The notes below the pieces were generated by a model. That model was given only the letters and a program-made list of their open reading frames with translations, did not search any database and was not told the origin of the DNA. Shown piece after piece: positions 8,585 to 16,586 of a DNA stretch of 64,000 bases (its first letter is position 1; each line of letters starts with the position of its first letter). The stretch is from the NCBI GenBank assembly GCA_036307305.1, contig JAXJXV010000002.1, positions 124,001 to 188,000 on the forward strand, given 5' to 3'. The position numbers and the translations under genes were made by a program. This stretch comes from SIG607 sp036307305. GTDB taxonomy: Bacteria > Bacillota > Clostridia > Oscillospirales > Acutalibacteraceae.

Positions 8585-8676
8585 ATTTATACATCGTTAT
8601 TATAACACATACTCTATTTTTAATCAATAGATTTTTGATACAAGTATTATATTTTTTGTTTAACGATGTTATAAAT
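8585..8676 (-). promoter_or_regulatory. promoter and inverted-repeat operator of Xre-DUF3990 gene
   Basis: On the minus strand TTGATT (8622-8627) and TATAAT (8599-8604) are 17 bases apart. ATTTATACATCGTT (8585-8598) directly follows the -10 box, and a near-perfect inverted copy AACGATGTTATAAAT lies at 8662-8676, upstream of -35. The two arms, about 64 bases apart, fit binding by the Xre domain of the gene product with looping or cooperative repression. Confidence 0.6.
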
Positions 8677-8680
8677 AAGA

Positions 8681-8705
8681 AATCTCGGCTGAATTAGCCG
8701 AGATT
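8681..8705 (-). terminator. stem-loop terminator after SLOG gene
   Basis: Perfect 10-bp stem AATCTCGGCT / AGCCGAGATT with a 5-base loop, directly after the minus-strand stop at 8710. The following tract on the minus strand is T-rich but interrupted (TTCTTATTTAT), so termination may be moderate. Confidence 0.65.
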
Positions 8706-8709
8706 ATGG

Positions 8710-9186
8710 TTATAGTGAAGTTGTATTTATAATTTGCTTTTCTTTCTTTATGGCGTAGTCTAGGGCGATTTTGGTGCCGCTTTTGCGGGTGGTTGGGGCG
8801 TTCGGTTCATCGTAGTAGACGATGCAATAGTGGCTATTATCTATCATCTCGTAGTTACGCTCTACGTATGCGGCTCTGCCGGAGCCGATGATGTGTTCAG
8901 GATAGTATGTCTCCTCGTAGCTTTCTAAAAGATAGTTTATATATTGCTCGTTTATATCCGGATATTCTGCTCGTACATAGACTCTCTTTATGTGCGGGTA
9001 TTTTTCTTTTATTTCGGTCACAAGTTCAAGGCACAAACTATTAAATCGGCTCTTGCTCCCGAAAAGAAATGTGTCGACTTTTTCGTCCGCAATCAGTTTC
9101 TCAATTATTTCAATAAGTTTTGATTTTAATTCCTCGGTTTCCTTTATCGTTCTATGACCGAAAAAGCAACAAGTATTTTCAATCAA
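8710..9186 (-). CDS. SLOG-family nucleotide-sensing protein
   Basis: About 158 residues beginning IENTCCFFGHRTI, the start of the SLOG (YspA/DUF1273-like) Rossmannoid fold; a second motif DTFLFGSKSRFNSLC replaces the usual GG-x-x-G-F-D, and RVYVRAEYP and YVERNYEMIDNS follow the family pattern. SLOG proteins bind or process nucleotide-derived signals and occur in defence systems. The TTG at 9186 is preferred because GAGGTGAG lies just upstream and family members start near here; an ATG six codons earlier overlaps that site. Divergent from an Xre regulator across a 136-base gap with operator-like repeats. Confidence 0.75.
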   Translation of the reverse strand: MIENTCCFFGHRTIKETEELKSKLIEIIEKLIADEKVDTFLFGSKSRFNSLCLELVTEIKEKYPHIKRVYVRAEYPDINEQYINYLLESYEETYYPEHIIGSGRAAYVERNYEMIDNSHYCIVYYDEPNAPTTRKSGTKIALDYAIKKEKQIINTTSL

Positions 9187-9240
9187 TATACTCACCTCAC
9201 GCATAATTTACCAAATAAACAGTAAAAAATATTATTCAGT

Positions 9241-9287
9241 GTCCTATTGGGATATATGCGTTATTTTAACATATCCGAATGGGATAT
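9241..9287. promoter_or_regulatory. two candidate Xre operators
   Basis: ATATCC-GAATG-GGATAT (9271-9287) is a perfect 6-bp inverted repeat with a 5-base spacer. A second, weaker copy, GTGTCC-TATTG-GGATAT, lies at about 9240-9256, so the centres are about three helical turns apart. Both lie between the divergent SLOG and Xre genes and are probably bound by the Xre protein at 9323-9658. Confidence 0.6.
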
Positions 9288-9322
9288 ACAATAATATTAG
9301 CAAAAATTATGAGGTGAATGCT

Positions 9323-9658
9323 ATGGGTATTGATTATATTTCTATCGGTAATCGTATAAAAGAAATTCGTACAGCAAAAGGTTGGACACAAGCTAAACTT
9401 GCAGAAGAATCAGGAGTAGAACCTTCTAACATTTCTCATATTGAGCGAGCTGCAACTAAACTCAGCTTGCCAACACTCGTTAATATTGCGAATGCTCTTG
9501 GTGTTACTCTTGACGAAATTGCATATGGTAGTTTAGTTAAAAGCTCGCATGTTTCAATTAAGATGATCGATGAAATTCTTGCTGATTGTTCTCCTGATGA
9601 ATTAAAATCTATTGCTGAAGTAATTAGAACAACAAAATCAGTATTGAAAAACAAATAA
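9323..9658 (+). CDS. small Xre-family transcription regulator
   Basis: 111 residues. HTH_3 domain at ~8-65 (IKEIRTAKGWTQAKLAEESG, then VEPSNISHIE and LVNIANALGVTLDEI), and a short C-terminal dimerisation tail. The ATG at 9323 follows GAGGTGAATGCT, a good ribosome site; an in-frame start 84 bases upstream falls inside the operator region and lacks one. The palindromes just upstream suggest autoregulation and control of the divergent SLOG gene. Not a phage cI (no peptidase domain). Confidence 0.85.
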   Translation: MGIDYISIGNRIKEIRTAKGWTQAKLAEESGVEPSNISHIERAATKLSLPTLVNIANALGVTLDEIAYGSLVKSSHVSIKMIDEILADCSPDELKSIAEVIRTTKSVLKNK

Positions 9659-9670
9659 TCTATTAACGAA

Positions 9671-9698
9671 AAAACGCTCTGCCGCGGCAGAGCGTTTT
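9671..9698. terminator. bidirectional terminator between xre and MATE genes
   Basis: Perfect 28-base palindrome, arms AAAACGCTCTGCC and GGCAGAGCGTTTT around GC. A and T runs on both sides make it work for the convergent genes ending at 9658 (+) and 9713 (-). Confidence 0.9.
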
Positions 9699-9712
9699 GC
9701 TATTATATGGGG

Positions 9713-11038
9713 TTAGTTTACCTTTAAAATATTTATCTTTTCTTTTTTGAGTAGATATGCAAATGCACTGAGTGAAACAACACTATCAAAGGCATTTCCG
9801 ATACCGAAAAGTAATGCAATTCCTATGAGTGACGGTGTCCATATTCCTGTTAAATAAAGAATGAATGCAATCCCATAATAAACTGTATTAGTCACAACTG
9901 ACTCAAAAAGCATATAGTTAGTTTTGCCGAGTCCATAGAATATTGAGTCAAATACATTTTGGAGGGCGTACAACACATAAAAACCGACAAGAACAAGCAC
10001 AAGTTCAAACAATTTATCCACATCGGTAAACTGTAAGACATTTACCATAAATGGTTTCCAAAGAGGTATGCTGATAAACCAAAGAGCAGAGATAATTGCT
10101 GTAAGTCCAAAATATCCAAGGCTGTTTTTGCGGATATTATCTTTATCAGTGGCGGTTTCTTGCTTTATGAGTTCACCGAGTTGCAGAACGGGTAAAAGCA
10201 GCCAACCCCAAATAAAGTTATTTGCTACCCAATAGGTGCCCTGTTCACCTACAACATTAACCATTCGGGAAATCATAACCATATAAGCAACATTGCGAAC
10301 GAGTGATTCGATACCGGAAATGCCGCCAATTTTAATAAACTCTTTAGCCCATATAAAACTCAGTTTTGCTTTTTCAAATACATTAACCTTTTCTTTTGCA
10401 AGAAGTAAAAGTGATATGCAGAGTAAAACAATATTAACGATAATATTTGAATATCCAATACCATTTATACCAAGGTTTAGAGATATGGGCAACGTTGATA
10501 CAAGGAACGTATCACAAACTAGGCTGAGTACAAGTCTTGCAAAGGTTAAGATATAAAGATATTTGCTTTTGTTTATGGTGACAAGTGCTACGAGTGTAAA
10601 TTGTGTAAGAATCAAAAATATGTTAGCGACACTTTCAATGCGGATATATGTAGTCGAAGCATCAATAATACTTGCATCAGTAGCCATTAGCGACAAAAGC
10701 GGATTTGTAAAGCAGATGATTACAGCAGATAAAATAAGATAAATGCCGAGTGCCATTAACATTCCTGTTTTTACTCGGTTAGTGAATTCTTTTTTATCAT
10801 TCACCACCTTGCCAATGAAATAAAAGAGTGGCAGAATAATTGCCTCGTTTATGATTTCATAGAGCAGATTCACCCACGATAATTGCCCGGCGATTGAGAA
10901 AGAATATTCACCGGGCAAAGAGCCGAGAAAAAACACTCGCACAGTTGTGTACACTGTGGGTGCAAGACCTAAAACGAGGAGTGCAAAATAGAGTTTGTAG
11001 TTGATGTTTGATAATGACAGTTTGATTTTGGAAAACAT
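9713..11038 (-). CDS. MATE family multidrug exporter
   Basis: 441 residues, about 12 membrane helices in two similar halves, as in MATE (NorM/MepA) Na+ or H+ driven drug exporters. Seen features include YEIINEAIILPLFYFIGKVV in helix 2 and the matching helix 8 (NFIWGWLLLPVLQLGELIKQE). GGGGGAAAA precedes the ATG. Transcribed from a TTGACT/TATAAT promoter overlapping the end of the upstream TipA-type regulator gene, through a 190-base structured leader that ends in an intrinsic terminator. The context points to inducible antibiotic efflux; the substrate is unknown. Confidence 0.88.
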   Translation of the reverse strand: MFSKIKLSLSNINYKLYFALLVLGLAPTVYTTVRVFFLGSLPGEYSFSIAGQLSWVNLLYEIINEAIILPLFYFIGKVVNDKKEFTNRVKTGMLMALGIYLILSAVIICFTNPLLSLMATDASIIDASTTYIRIESVANIFLILTQFTLVALVTINKSKYLYILTFARLVLSLVCDTFLVSTLPISLNLGINGIGYSNIIVNIVLLCISLLLLAKEKVNVFEKAKLSFIWAKEFIKIGGISGIESLVRNVAYMVMISRMVNVVGEQGTYWVANNFIWGWLLLPVLQLGELIKQETATDKDNIRKNSLGYFGLTAIISALWFISIPLWKPFMVNVLQFTDVDKLFELVLVLVGFYVLYALQNVFDSIFYGLGKTNYMLFESVVTNTVYYGIAFILYLTGIWTPSLIGIALLFGIGNAFDSVVSLSAFAYLLKKEKINILKVN

Positions 11039-11227
11039 ATTGTTTTCCCCCTTTTCTTAATATTTGTAAAAGGCGACAAAAAAAGACGTCTGCACAAAAA
11101 TCGCAGACGTCAAAATATAACATGGGCCCATATGCTATAGACGACCACGACCAGAAGTGCATTTGCCGGATAGTACCACACCTGCCAAGCATGTGGTAGT
11201 TATCCCGTAGCTTAAAGTCACAGTTTA
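11039..11227 (-). promoter_or_regulatory. structured leader / attenuator of the MATE gene
   Basis: Between the promoter and the MATE start the minus-strand transcript folds into a hairpin at 11205-11168 (GGATA + TACCACA pairing with TGTGGTA + TATCC, 12 bp with a small internal loop), holds a palindrome ATGGGCCCAT near 11121-11130, and ends in a strong terminator. One open frame starts at ATG 11192 (MLGRCGTIRQMHFWSWSS...) and reads through the terminator into the MATE gene; its ribosome site is weak. Known options are ribosome-mediated attenuation or a ligand-binding RNA. It does not match any riboswitch consensus I can recall. Confidence 0.6.
11077..11111 (-). terminator. intrinsic terminator inside the MATE leader
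   Basis: Minus-strand GACGTCTGC / GCAGACGTC, a perfect 9-bp stem with a 9-base loop, followed by seven T. It lies 38 bases upstream of the MATE start and downstream of the promoter, so it must be bypassed for expression. Confidence 0.9.
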
Positions 11228-11234
11228 CATTTTA

Positions 11235-11263
11235 ATTATAGCAACGATAAATAAGAAAGTCAA
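11235..11263 (-). promoter_or_regulatory. sigma-A promoter for MATE leader
   Basis: Minus-strand TTGACT (11258-11263) and TATAAT (11235-11240), 17-base spacing, overlapping the last codons of the MerR gene. MerR-family activators usually act on 19-20 base spacers; the normal spacing argues that control lies at the downstream terminator rather than at initiation. Confidence 0.8.
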
Positions 11264-12000
11264 TTGTTAGTATAGCTTTCTATCGCTTTTGAAACGAATT
11301 CTGCCGTACCGTCACCGTTTTTATCGATGTTAGTTTTGAATCGTTCATCAGCGACATACATTTGACCGAGCCCTGAAAGAATTTCTTTGGTGCAAGTGTA
11401 GTAATTTTCGGTAATATAGTTTTGTAGTTCTTTTACAAGTGCCTGAGTTTCATCCGAGTCAGCGGTGTGTCCGTTATTCATACACTCGGTAAATTTGGCG
11501 AAGACGGCATTAAGTCCATCATTTACCTCTTGCCACTTATCTTTGCTATAATCGGTGGTTTTTTCTGCGTGTTCTTTATAGGCTTCTGTTTTTCCCCAAC
11601 GCTCTTTTGCCTCTTTTTCATACTGCTTTCGTGCGGTTTCATAATCGTTGTTATCAAACGCTGTCATTGTAACCTTTCCTTTCGTGGCACCGTCCAAAGC
11701 ATCGATAATTCTCTCTAATCGTTCCTTTTTTAACTCTAAGAGTTTTCGTTGCTCGGCGAGTGCTTTTTGCTTGTCATAATCGGGAGATGATAATATCTCT
11801 AAAATGCTTTTAAGCGAGAAGTCAAGTTCGCGATAAAATAGTATCTCTTGCATACGCAGGAGAGAATTTTCGTCATAAAACCTATAGCCGTTTTGTGCGT
11901 CCACAAAGGCGGGTTTTAAGAGTCCTATTTCATCATAATAGTGCAGTGTGCGCACACTGACACCTGTAAGTTTTGCAAACTCTTTTATCTGCATTTTCAC
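11260..12000 (-). CDS. TipA-type MerR regulator with antibiotic-sensing domain
   Basis: About 246 residues. Winged-helix MerR domain at 1-70 (IKEFAKLTGVSVRTLHYYDE, then FVDAQNGYRFYDE), a coiled coil (~75-110), and a TipAS-type helical domain (~125-246; RWGKTEAYKEH, LGQMYVADERF). In TipAL this domain binds thiopeptide antibiotics and triggers activation of resistance genes. GTG 12000 follows GAGAGGTG by 6 bases; an ATG two codons later is also possible. Lies directly upstream of the MATE exporter, whose promoter overlaps the end of this gene. Confidence 0.88.
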   Translation of the reverse strand: MKMQIKEFAKLTGVSVRTLHYYDEIGLLKPAFVDAQNGYRFYDENSLLRMQEILFYRELDFSLKSILEILSSPDYDKQKALAEQRKLLELKKERLERIIDALDGATKGKVTMTAFDNNDYETARKQYEKEAKERWGKTEAYKEHAEKTTDYSKDKWQEVNDGLNAVFAKFTECMNNGHTADSDETQALVKELQNYITENYYTCTKEILSGLGQMYVADERFKTNIDKNGDGTAEFVSKAIESYTNN

Positions 12001-12057
12001 AATAATCACCTCTCATTTGACAGTATAAGGTATTACGTTACGTCAGAGTCAAGCGTT

Positions 12058-12459
12058 TTATTTCACAATATCATACGGCCAGTCGATGATGCCGCCGAAC
12101 TCTTTTACATTGGTGTAGCCAAGTTTTACGAGTTCTTCGGATGCGATTTTACTTCTTCTACCGCTACGGCAGTAGACTAATATCAGTTGCTCTTTGTCGG
12201 GCAGTTCTTTTTCGGCACGGTCTTTAATTTCGTATTCGGGGATTAAAATTGCGTTTTCGATATGCCCCTCGGCAAATTCTTCCTCGGTGCGGGCATCGAT
12301 AATTATATAATCCTTTTCGGTGTCCATAATAGTTTTTGCTTGCTCGGCGGTAATCTGTTCGTAGGTCGAAACTTTTCCATTTTCGCCATCACAAGCGGTC
12401 ATTCCAAATAATGATAGAGATATTAAAAGCATTATAATCAATCCTTTAACTTTTTTCAT
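12058..12459 (-). CDS. rhodanese-domain lipoprotein
   Basis: 133 residues. N-terminal signal with lipobox LFGMTAC (Cys near residue 23), so membrane-anchored outside the cell. Rhodanese domain follows: IIIDARTEEEFAEGHIENA and the active-site loop YCRSGRRS with catalytic Cys. Single-domain rhodaneses carry persulfide sulfur; an exported one may handle thiosulfate, polysulfide or cyanide. GAGGTG precedes the ATG. It lies alone between the MerR gene and a DMT permease, same strand. The physiological substrate cannot be read from sequence. Confidence 0.88.
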   Translation of the reverse strand: MKKVKGLIIMLLISLSLFGMTACDGENGKVSTYEQITAEQAKTIMDTEKDYIIIDARTEEEFAEGHIENAILIPEYEIKDRAEKELPDKEQLILVYCRSGRRSKIASEELVKLGYTNVKEFGGIIDWPYDIVK

Positions 12460-12538
12460 AGTATTTGCACCTCGACCGTATTATATCATTTTTAAGCCAA
12501 CTGTTACCCAATAGTTTTAAAACTTCGAACTATTATAT

Positions 12539-13408
12539 TTATTTAAAAAATGCCATAATAAGTGTACCCGCGACCATTAAAAGTAAGCCAAGAAAGGCTT
12601 TTTTCGAGAGTTTTTCTCGGAACACCAGATAAGAAAAGGCAACGGTTACCACGATGCTGAGCTTATCAATGGGAACGACAACGCTGACCATTCCGTGCGC
12701 AATAGCGTGATAGTAGCATAGCCACGATGCGCCTGTTGCGATGCCCGAAAGAGAGATAAACAAAAGCTCCTTTTTATCGATGGTCTTAAGCCCTTTTTGC
12801 TTGCCCCTTGCAAAGACAATGACCCACGCCATTATAAGCACAACAGCGGTGCGGATAGCAGTTCCGAGGTTTGATTCAACACCCGATATACCAACTTTTG
12901 CAAGTATTGATGTCAGTGCAGCAAAAACGGCGGCAAGGACGGCATAGACCATCCACGAGCGCCCCTGCGCATGCTGTTCGGTCTTTTTCTTTTCTACCAT
13001 CAAAAAGATGCCGACGCCGAGTATGGCGGTAGCAGTGAGCTTTATCAAAAGGTTTGAGGTCTCGCCAAAGCAGATGAACGCCAAAAGAACTGTAAGTATG
13101 GTGCTGGATTTATCAATAGGAACCACCTTGTTGATATCACCTATGGAAAGTGCCTTAAAATAACAGATCCACGATGCACCTGTGGCAAGTCCCGACAGAA
13201 CGAGGAACAGAAACGACGAGGGTTTTATATCGGTTATTGTTCCGAATGATCCCGCAACAAATACCATGATCCACGAAAAAACGAGGACAACAATGGTGCG
13301 TAAAGCCGTTGCAAGATCGGAATCGGTTTTTTTAATACCGCATTTTGCGAGAATCGAGGTCAGTCCCGCAAAAACGGCAGAAAGAATCGCTGTAATAATC
13401 CAAAGCAT
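12539..13408 (-). CDS. EamA/DMT family permease
   Basis: 289 residues, ten membrane helices made of two homologous EamA halves: the first opens MLWIITAILSAVFAGLTSIL and the second WMVYAVLAAVFAALTSILAK, and both contain GxATGASWxCYxxA. Members export or import metabolites such as amino acids or sugars; the substrate is unknown. The start at 13408 is chosen because GGGGAA lies 6 bases upstream; an upstream in-frame ATG adds 15 charged residues that break the pattern. The strong internal repeat suggests a recent or conserved duplication. Confidence 0.88.
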   Translation of the reverse strand: MLWIITAILSAVFAGLTSILAKCGIKKTDSDLATALRTIVVLVFSWIMVFVAGSFGTITDIKPSSFLFLVLSGLATGASWICYFKALSIGDINKVVPIDKSSTILTVLLAFICFGETSNLLIKLTATAILGVGIFLMVEKKKTEQHAQGRSWMVYAVLAAVFAALTSILAKVGISGVESNLGTAIRTAVVLIMAWVIVFARGKQKGLKTIDKKELLFISLSGIATGASWLCYYHAIAHGMVSVVVPIDKLSIVVTVAFSYLVFREKLSKKAFLGLLLMVAGTLIMAFFK

Positions 13409-13547
13409 ATTTATTCCCCGTTTAACAAATTTATCCATTACATATTCTACCATATTTCGACAATCAAAACAATATTTAAAGCAAAAACTGCATATACTTT
13501 TTTGATTTGGAAAGAATATCTAATACAATATTAACGGAGGTAAGTTT

Positions 13548-14213
13548 ATGTTTAAACACGAAAAAATGCTCTTTCATCCAGTAGCAGTAGAGAAATCCAA
13601 TCCGCAGTATGCGGCACTTTTGCAGGAACAGCTTGGCGGAGGTAACGGTGAGCTTAAGGCGGCTATGCAGTATATGTCGCAGAGTTTTAGAATCAAAGAC
13701 CCTGAAATCAAGGATTTATTTCTTGACATTGCCGCCGAGGAACTTGGTCATATGGAGATGGTGGCGCAGACCATCAACCTATTAAATGGACACGATGTTG
13801 ATGCCGAAAAGGTGCCGTCAGGCGAGATTCAGTCTCATGTGCTTTTAGGTCTTAACCCCGGACTTATCAACGCATCGGGCTACTCTTGGACGGGCGACTA
13901 TGTAACGGTTACGGGCGATTTATGTGCTGATTTGCTTAGCAATATCGCATCCGAACAACGTGCAAAGGTGGTTTACGAATATCTTTACCGTCAGATTGAC
14001 GATAAAAAGGTGCGTGAGACCATCGACTTCCTTTTAAACCGTGAGGAAGCGCATAATCAGATGTTCAGAGATGCATTTAATAAGGTGCAGAACTCTGGCT
14101 CTAACAGAGATTTCGGCACAACAAAGGCCGCTAAAATGTATTTTTCTATGTCAGACCCAGGTCCTAACGCTTTTGCCACTAACGATACAAAGCCTGTTTC
14201 TTTTGATAAGTAA
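13548..14213 (+). CDS. manganese catalase
   Basis: 221 residues of the ferritin-like dimanganese catalase family (also related to spore coat CotJC). Metal-binding E-x2-H motifs are visible at EELGHMEM (near residue 65-72) and REEAHNQM (near 166-173), with additional Glu ligands in GGGNGELKAAMQYMSQS and SEQRAKVVYEYL. It decomposes hydrogen peroxide. Clear ACGGAGG before the ATG. Length is at the short end for soluble catalases and matches CotJC-like forms, so a spore-associated role is possible. Followed by a bidirectional terminator. Confidence 0.9.
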   Translation: MFKHEKMLFHPVAVEKSNPQYAALLQEQLGGGNGELKAAMQYMSQSFRIKDPEIKDLFLDIAAEELGHMEMVAQTINLLNGHDVDAEKVPSGEIQSHVLLGLNPGLINASGYSWTGDYVTVTGDLCADLLSNIASEQRAKVVYEYLYRQIDDKKVRETIDFLLNREEAHNQMFRDAFNKVQNSGSNRDFGTTKAAKMYFSMSDPGPNAFATNDTKPVSFDK

Positions 14214-14215
14214 CC

Positions 14216-14256
14216 AAAAAGCCGATGAGGAATCGCAAGATTTCCCATCGGCTTTT
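14216..14256. terminator. bidirectional terminator
   Basis: AAAAAGCCGATGAGGAATC and GATTTCCCATCGGCTTTT form a long stem with one mismatch and a GCAA loop, between the convergent catalase (+) and CoA-disulfide reductase (-) genes. Confidence 0.88.
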
Positions 14257-14269
14257 CTTATAACTATGT

Positions 14270-15940
14270 TTATTTACAGTCTTTACAAGAGTATTCGGGG
14301 ACGGTGCGCTCGTTGATGACCGATTCATAAAGCCGCCATCCGCCTGCAAGGTTATAGCAGTCGTACCCGTTGCCTATAAGAATACGGCAAGCAAGGTAGG
14401 AACGAAGCCCCGAATGGCAATGAACATATACGGGTTTGTCTTTCGGAATTTCATCAATACGCTCACGCAGTTCATCAAGCGGGATATTGACAAAACCGTC
14501 AATTTTACCATTCATCACCTCAAACGGTGTACGGGTGTCGAGTAAGAAAACACTACCGTCACGGGCAAGATTTTCAACATCATGCCAGAAGAACTGCTTG
14601 AGCTTTCCGCTGACGATATTTTCAGCAACGAAGCCGAGCATATTGACGGGGTCTTTCGCACTGCCGAAAGGCGGTGCATAGCAAAGTTCAAGGGTTGTAA
14701 GGTCGGTGATTTTAGCACCGAAACGGATAGCGGTGGCAAGCACGTCCATACGCTTGTCCACGCCGTCAAAACCGACGATCTGCGCACCGATGATTTTAAG
14801 CGTTTTCTTATCCCAAAGCGCTTTTATTGACATCTGTGCGGCACCCGGGTAATAGGTGGCATGGGATGCCGAATAAGTGTAGGTCTTATCGTAATCAATA
14901 CCTGCCGCAGTAGCCGACTTTTCATTAAGACCTGTGGTGGCAACGGTCATATCAAAGAGTTTTAAAACTGCCGAACCTTGCGTTCCTGTATAAACGCTCT
15001 CGTATCCTGCGATATTATCGGCGGCAATTCTGCCTTGCTTGTTGGCAGGCCCTGCAAGAGGAATAAAGGCGGGTTTCTTTGTTATAAAATCCTCAACCTC
15101 AACTGCATCACCGACAGCATAAATATTCGGTATATTGGTATGCATTTTGTTGTTTACAACAATGCTACCGCGTTGGTTGAGTTCTATTCCTGCATCTTTT
15201 GCGATATCGGTTTCAGGACGGACACCGACAGACATAATAATCATATCGGCGGTAATTTCGCCGTTTTGCAAGATAACGGTATTTCCGTTTATAGACTTTA
15301 CACCGTTATTAAGGTGCAAATAAATTCCTTTGGATTTAATATAGCGGTGAACGTCTGCCGCCATATCAAAGTCGAGGGGTGCTATCAGATGGTCGGCAAG
15401 TTCTACGATTGCAACCTTTAGCCCTGCTTCGACCAAATTTTCCGCCATCTCGACACCGATATATCCGCCGCCGATCACCACGGCCGAGCGCGGTTTTGCG
15501 GTATTAATATAATTTTTAATTTTTAAGGTATCGGGAATGTTACGAAGTGTGAAAACATTGCTACCGTCAGCACCTTCAATATTCGGTCTTATCGGTTCAG
15601 CACCCATAGACAAAATAAGGTTATCATAAGGTTCTTCATAGGTTTCGCCTGTACGAAAATTTTTGACGGTTACAGTTTTGGTATTGGGGCTTATCTTAAC
15701 CGCCTCGCTTAAGACTCTAACGTCAATATTAAAACGTGCCTTAAAGCTTTCGGGCGTTTGGAGAGTCAAATCCTCGCGGTCAGTGATGACACCGCCGATA
15801 TAATACGGCAGACCGCAGTTGGCAAAGGACACATATTCGCCACGCTCTAAAATAATAATTTCGGCTTTTTCATCCAGTCTGCGAAGTCGCGCCGCTGCCG
15901 TTGCACCACCTGCAACACCGCCTATGATAATGGTTTTCAT
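14270..15940 (-). CDS. CoA-disulfide reductase / NADH oxidase with rhodanese domain
   Basis: 556 residues. FAD-binding Rossmann motif at the N-terminus (IIGGVAGGATAAARLRRL), redox-active single Cys in VSFANCGLPYY (C42), NAD(P)-binding motif VVIGGGYIGVEMAENL, reductase dimerisation domain, and a C-terminal rhodanese domain (~450-545) with CHSGLRS active loop. This is the CoADR-RHD architecture, which reduces CoA-disulfide, CoA-persulfide or polysulfide with NAD(P)H. AGGAGG before the ATG. With the lipoprotein rhodanese at 12058-12459 it indicates local sulfane-sulfur handling. Ends with a Cys-rich tail, SCKDCK. Confidence 0.93.
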   Translation of the reverse strand: MKTIIIGGVAGGATAAARLRRLDEKAEIIILERGEYVSFANCGLPYYIGGVITDREDLTLQTPESFKARFNIDVRVLSEAVKISPNTKTVTVKNFRTGETYEEPYDNLILSMGAEPIRPNIEGADGSNVFTLRNIPDTLKIKNYINTAKPRSAVVIGGGYIGVEMAENLVEAGLKVAIVELADHLIAPLDFDMAADVHRYIKSKGIYLHLNNGVKSINGNTVILQNGEITADMIIMSVGVRPETDIAKDAGIELNQRGSIVVNNKMHTNIPNIYAVGDAVEVEDFITKKPAFIPLAGPANKQGRIAADNIAGYESVYTGTQGSAVLKLFDMTVATTGLNEKSATAAGIDYDKTYTYSASHATYYPGAAQMSIKALWDKKTLKIIGAQIVGFDGVDKRMDVLATAIRFGAKITDLTTLELCYAPPFGSAKDPVNMLGFVAENIVSGKLKQFFWHDVENLARDGSVFLLDTRTPFEVMNGKIDGFVNIPLDELRERIDEIPKDKPVYVHCHSGLRSYLACRILIGNGYDCYNLAGGWRLYESVINERTVPEYSCKDCK

Positions 15941-16034
15941 TTGTGTGTCCTCCTAAAATTTAGTTTATATTTACTTTACTTTTTCTATTGTCCGTTTTTA
16001 CTGGACTTGTTCATTTCTGCGACACTTTCGTTTA

Positions 16035-16346
16035 TTAAACGAATTTAACTGCCGTTCCGTAGACAATTACCTCGGCTGCACCCTGCATAATAGCAGAAGA
16101 TGCGTAGCGAATATTAACCACCGCATCTGCACCGAGTTCTTCGGCCTCTGCAACCATTCTCTTGGTAGCAAGAGCACGAGCCTCGTTCATCATTTCGTTG
16201 TAGGATTTAAGTTCACCGCCGACTAAGGTTTTGAAACTTTGGGAGATATCCTTTCCAATATGTTTAGATTGGATTGTGCTGCCTTTTACAAGGCCTAACA
16301 TTTCTAATTCTTTTCCGTTAATATAATCAGTATTTACTAAGATCAT
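16035..16346 (-). CDS. YbjQ/UPF0145 family protein
   Basis: 103 residues matching the YbjQ-type family: GLVKGSTIQSKHIGKDI, LKSYNEMMNEARALAT and ELGADAVVNIRYASS. These small pentamer-forming proteins were labelled heavy-metal-binding but their function is unsettled. ATG 16346 has AAGGGTG 6 bases upstream, within the end of the 74-residue membrane gene, which it overlaps by 20 bases, so they are coupled. Downstream of kdpE on the same strand. Confidence 0.88.
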   Translation of the reverse strand: MILVNTDYINGKELEMLGLVKGSTIQSKHIGKDISQSFKTLVGGELKSYNEMMNEARALATKRMVAEAEELGADAVVNIRYASSAIMQGAAEVIVYGTAVKFV

Positions 16347-16551
16347 CTTCTTCACCCTTCTTTATTTCGTTTATTCTTTCTATGCAAACCTTGAGCATAA
16401 CAGCAGAAAGAACAAGTGGAATAATGCCCAAAAGCCATTTCCATATGCCATCTAACAGTGCTATTAATATGCCAAAGTAAACAACATAATATAAGACCAT
16501 TATTATCGAAACAATAATTGGCGCGATCAGTTTTTTCTTATGTTCTATCAA
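16327..16551 (-). CDS. small membrane protein
   Basis: 74 residues with two membrane helices (~9-33 and ~36-55) and a charged C-terminus (ERINEIKKGEEDDLSKY). It starts 36 bases after kdpE ends and overlaps the ybjQ-like gene, forming one operon. No family recognised. Confidence 0.65.
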   Translation of the reverse strand: MIEHKKKLIAPIIVSIIMVLYYVVYFGILIALLDGIWKWLLGIIPLVLSAVMLKVCIERINEIKKGEEDDLSKY

Positions 16552-16586
16552 TTTTCACTCTACCTTTCTGTTTATTCATTTCTATT

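Noticed and set aside
9239..9322. Longer Xre protein starting 84 bases upstream
   Set aside because: The extra part lies over the operator palindromes and lacks a ribosome site; GAGGTG before 9323 is clear.
10908..11192. 94-codon frame overlapping the MATE start, seen as a protein gene
   Set aside because: It runs through a perfect terminator and into the MATE gene in another frame, with no good ribosome site. Kept only as a possible leader peptide start.
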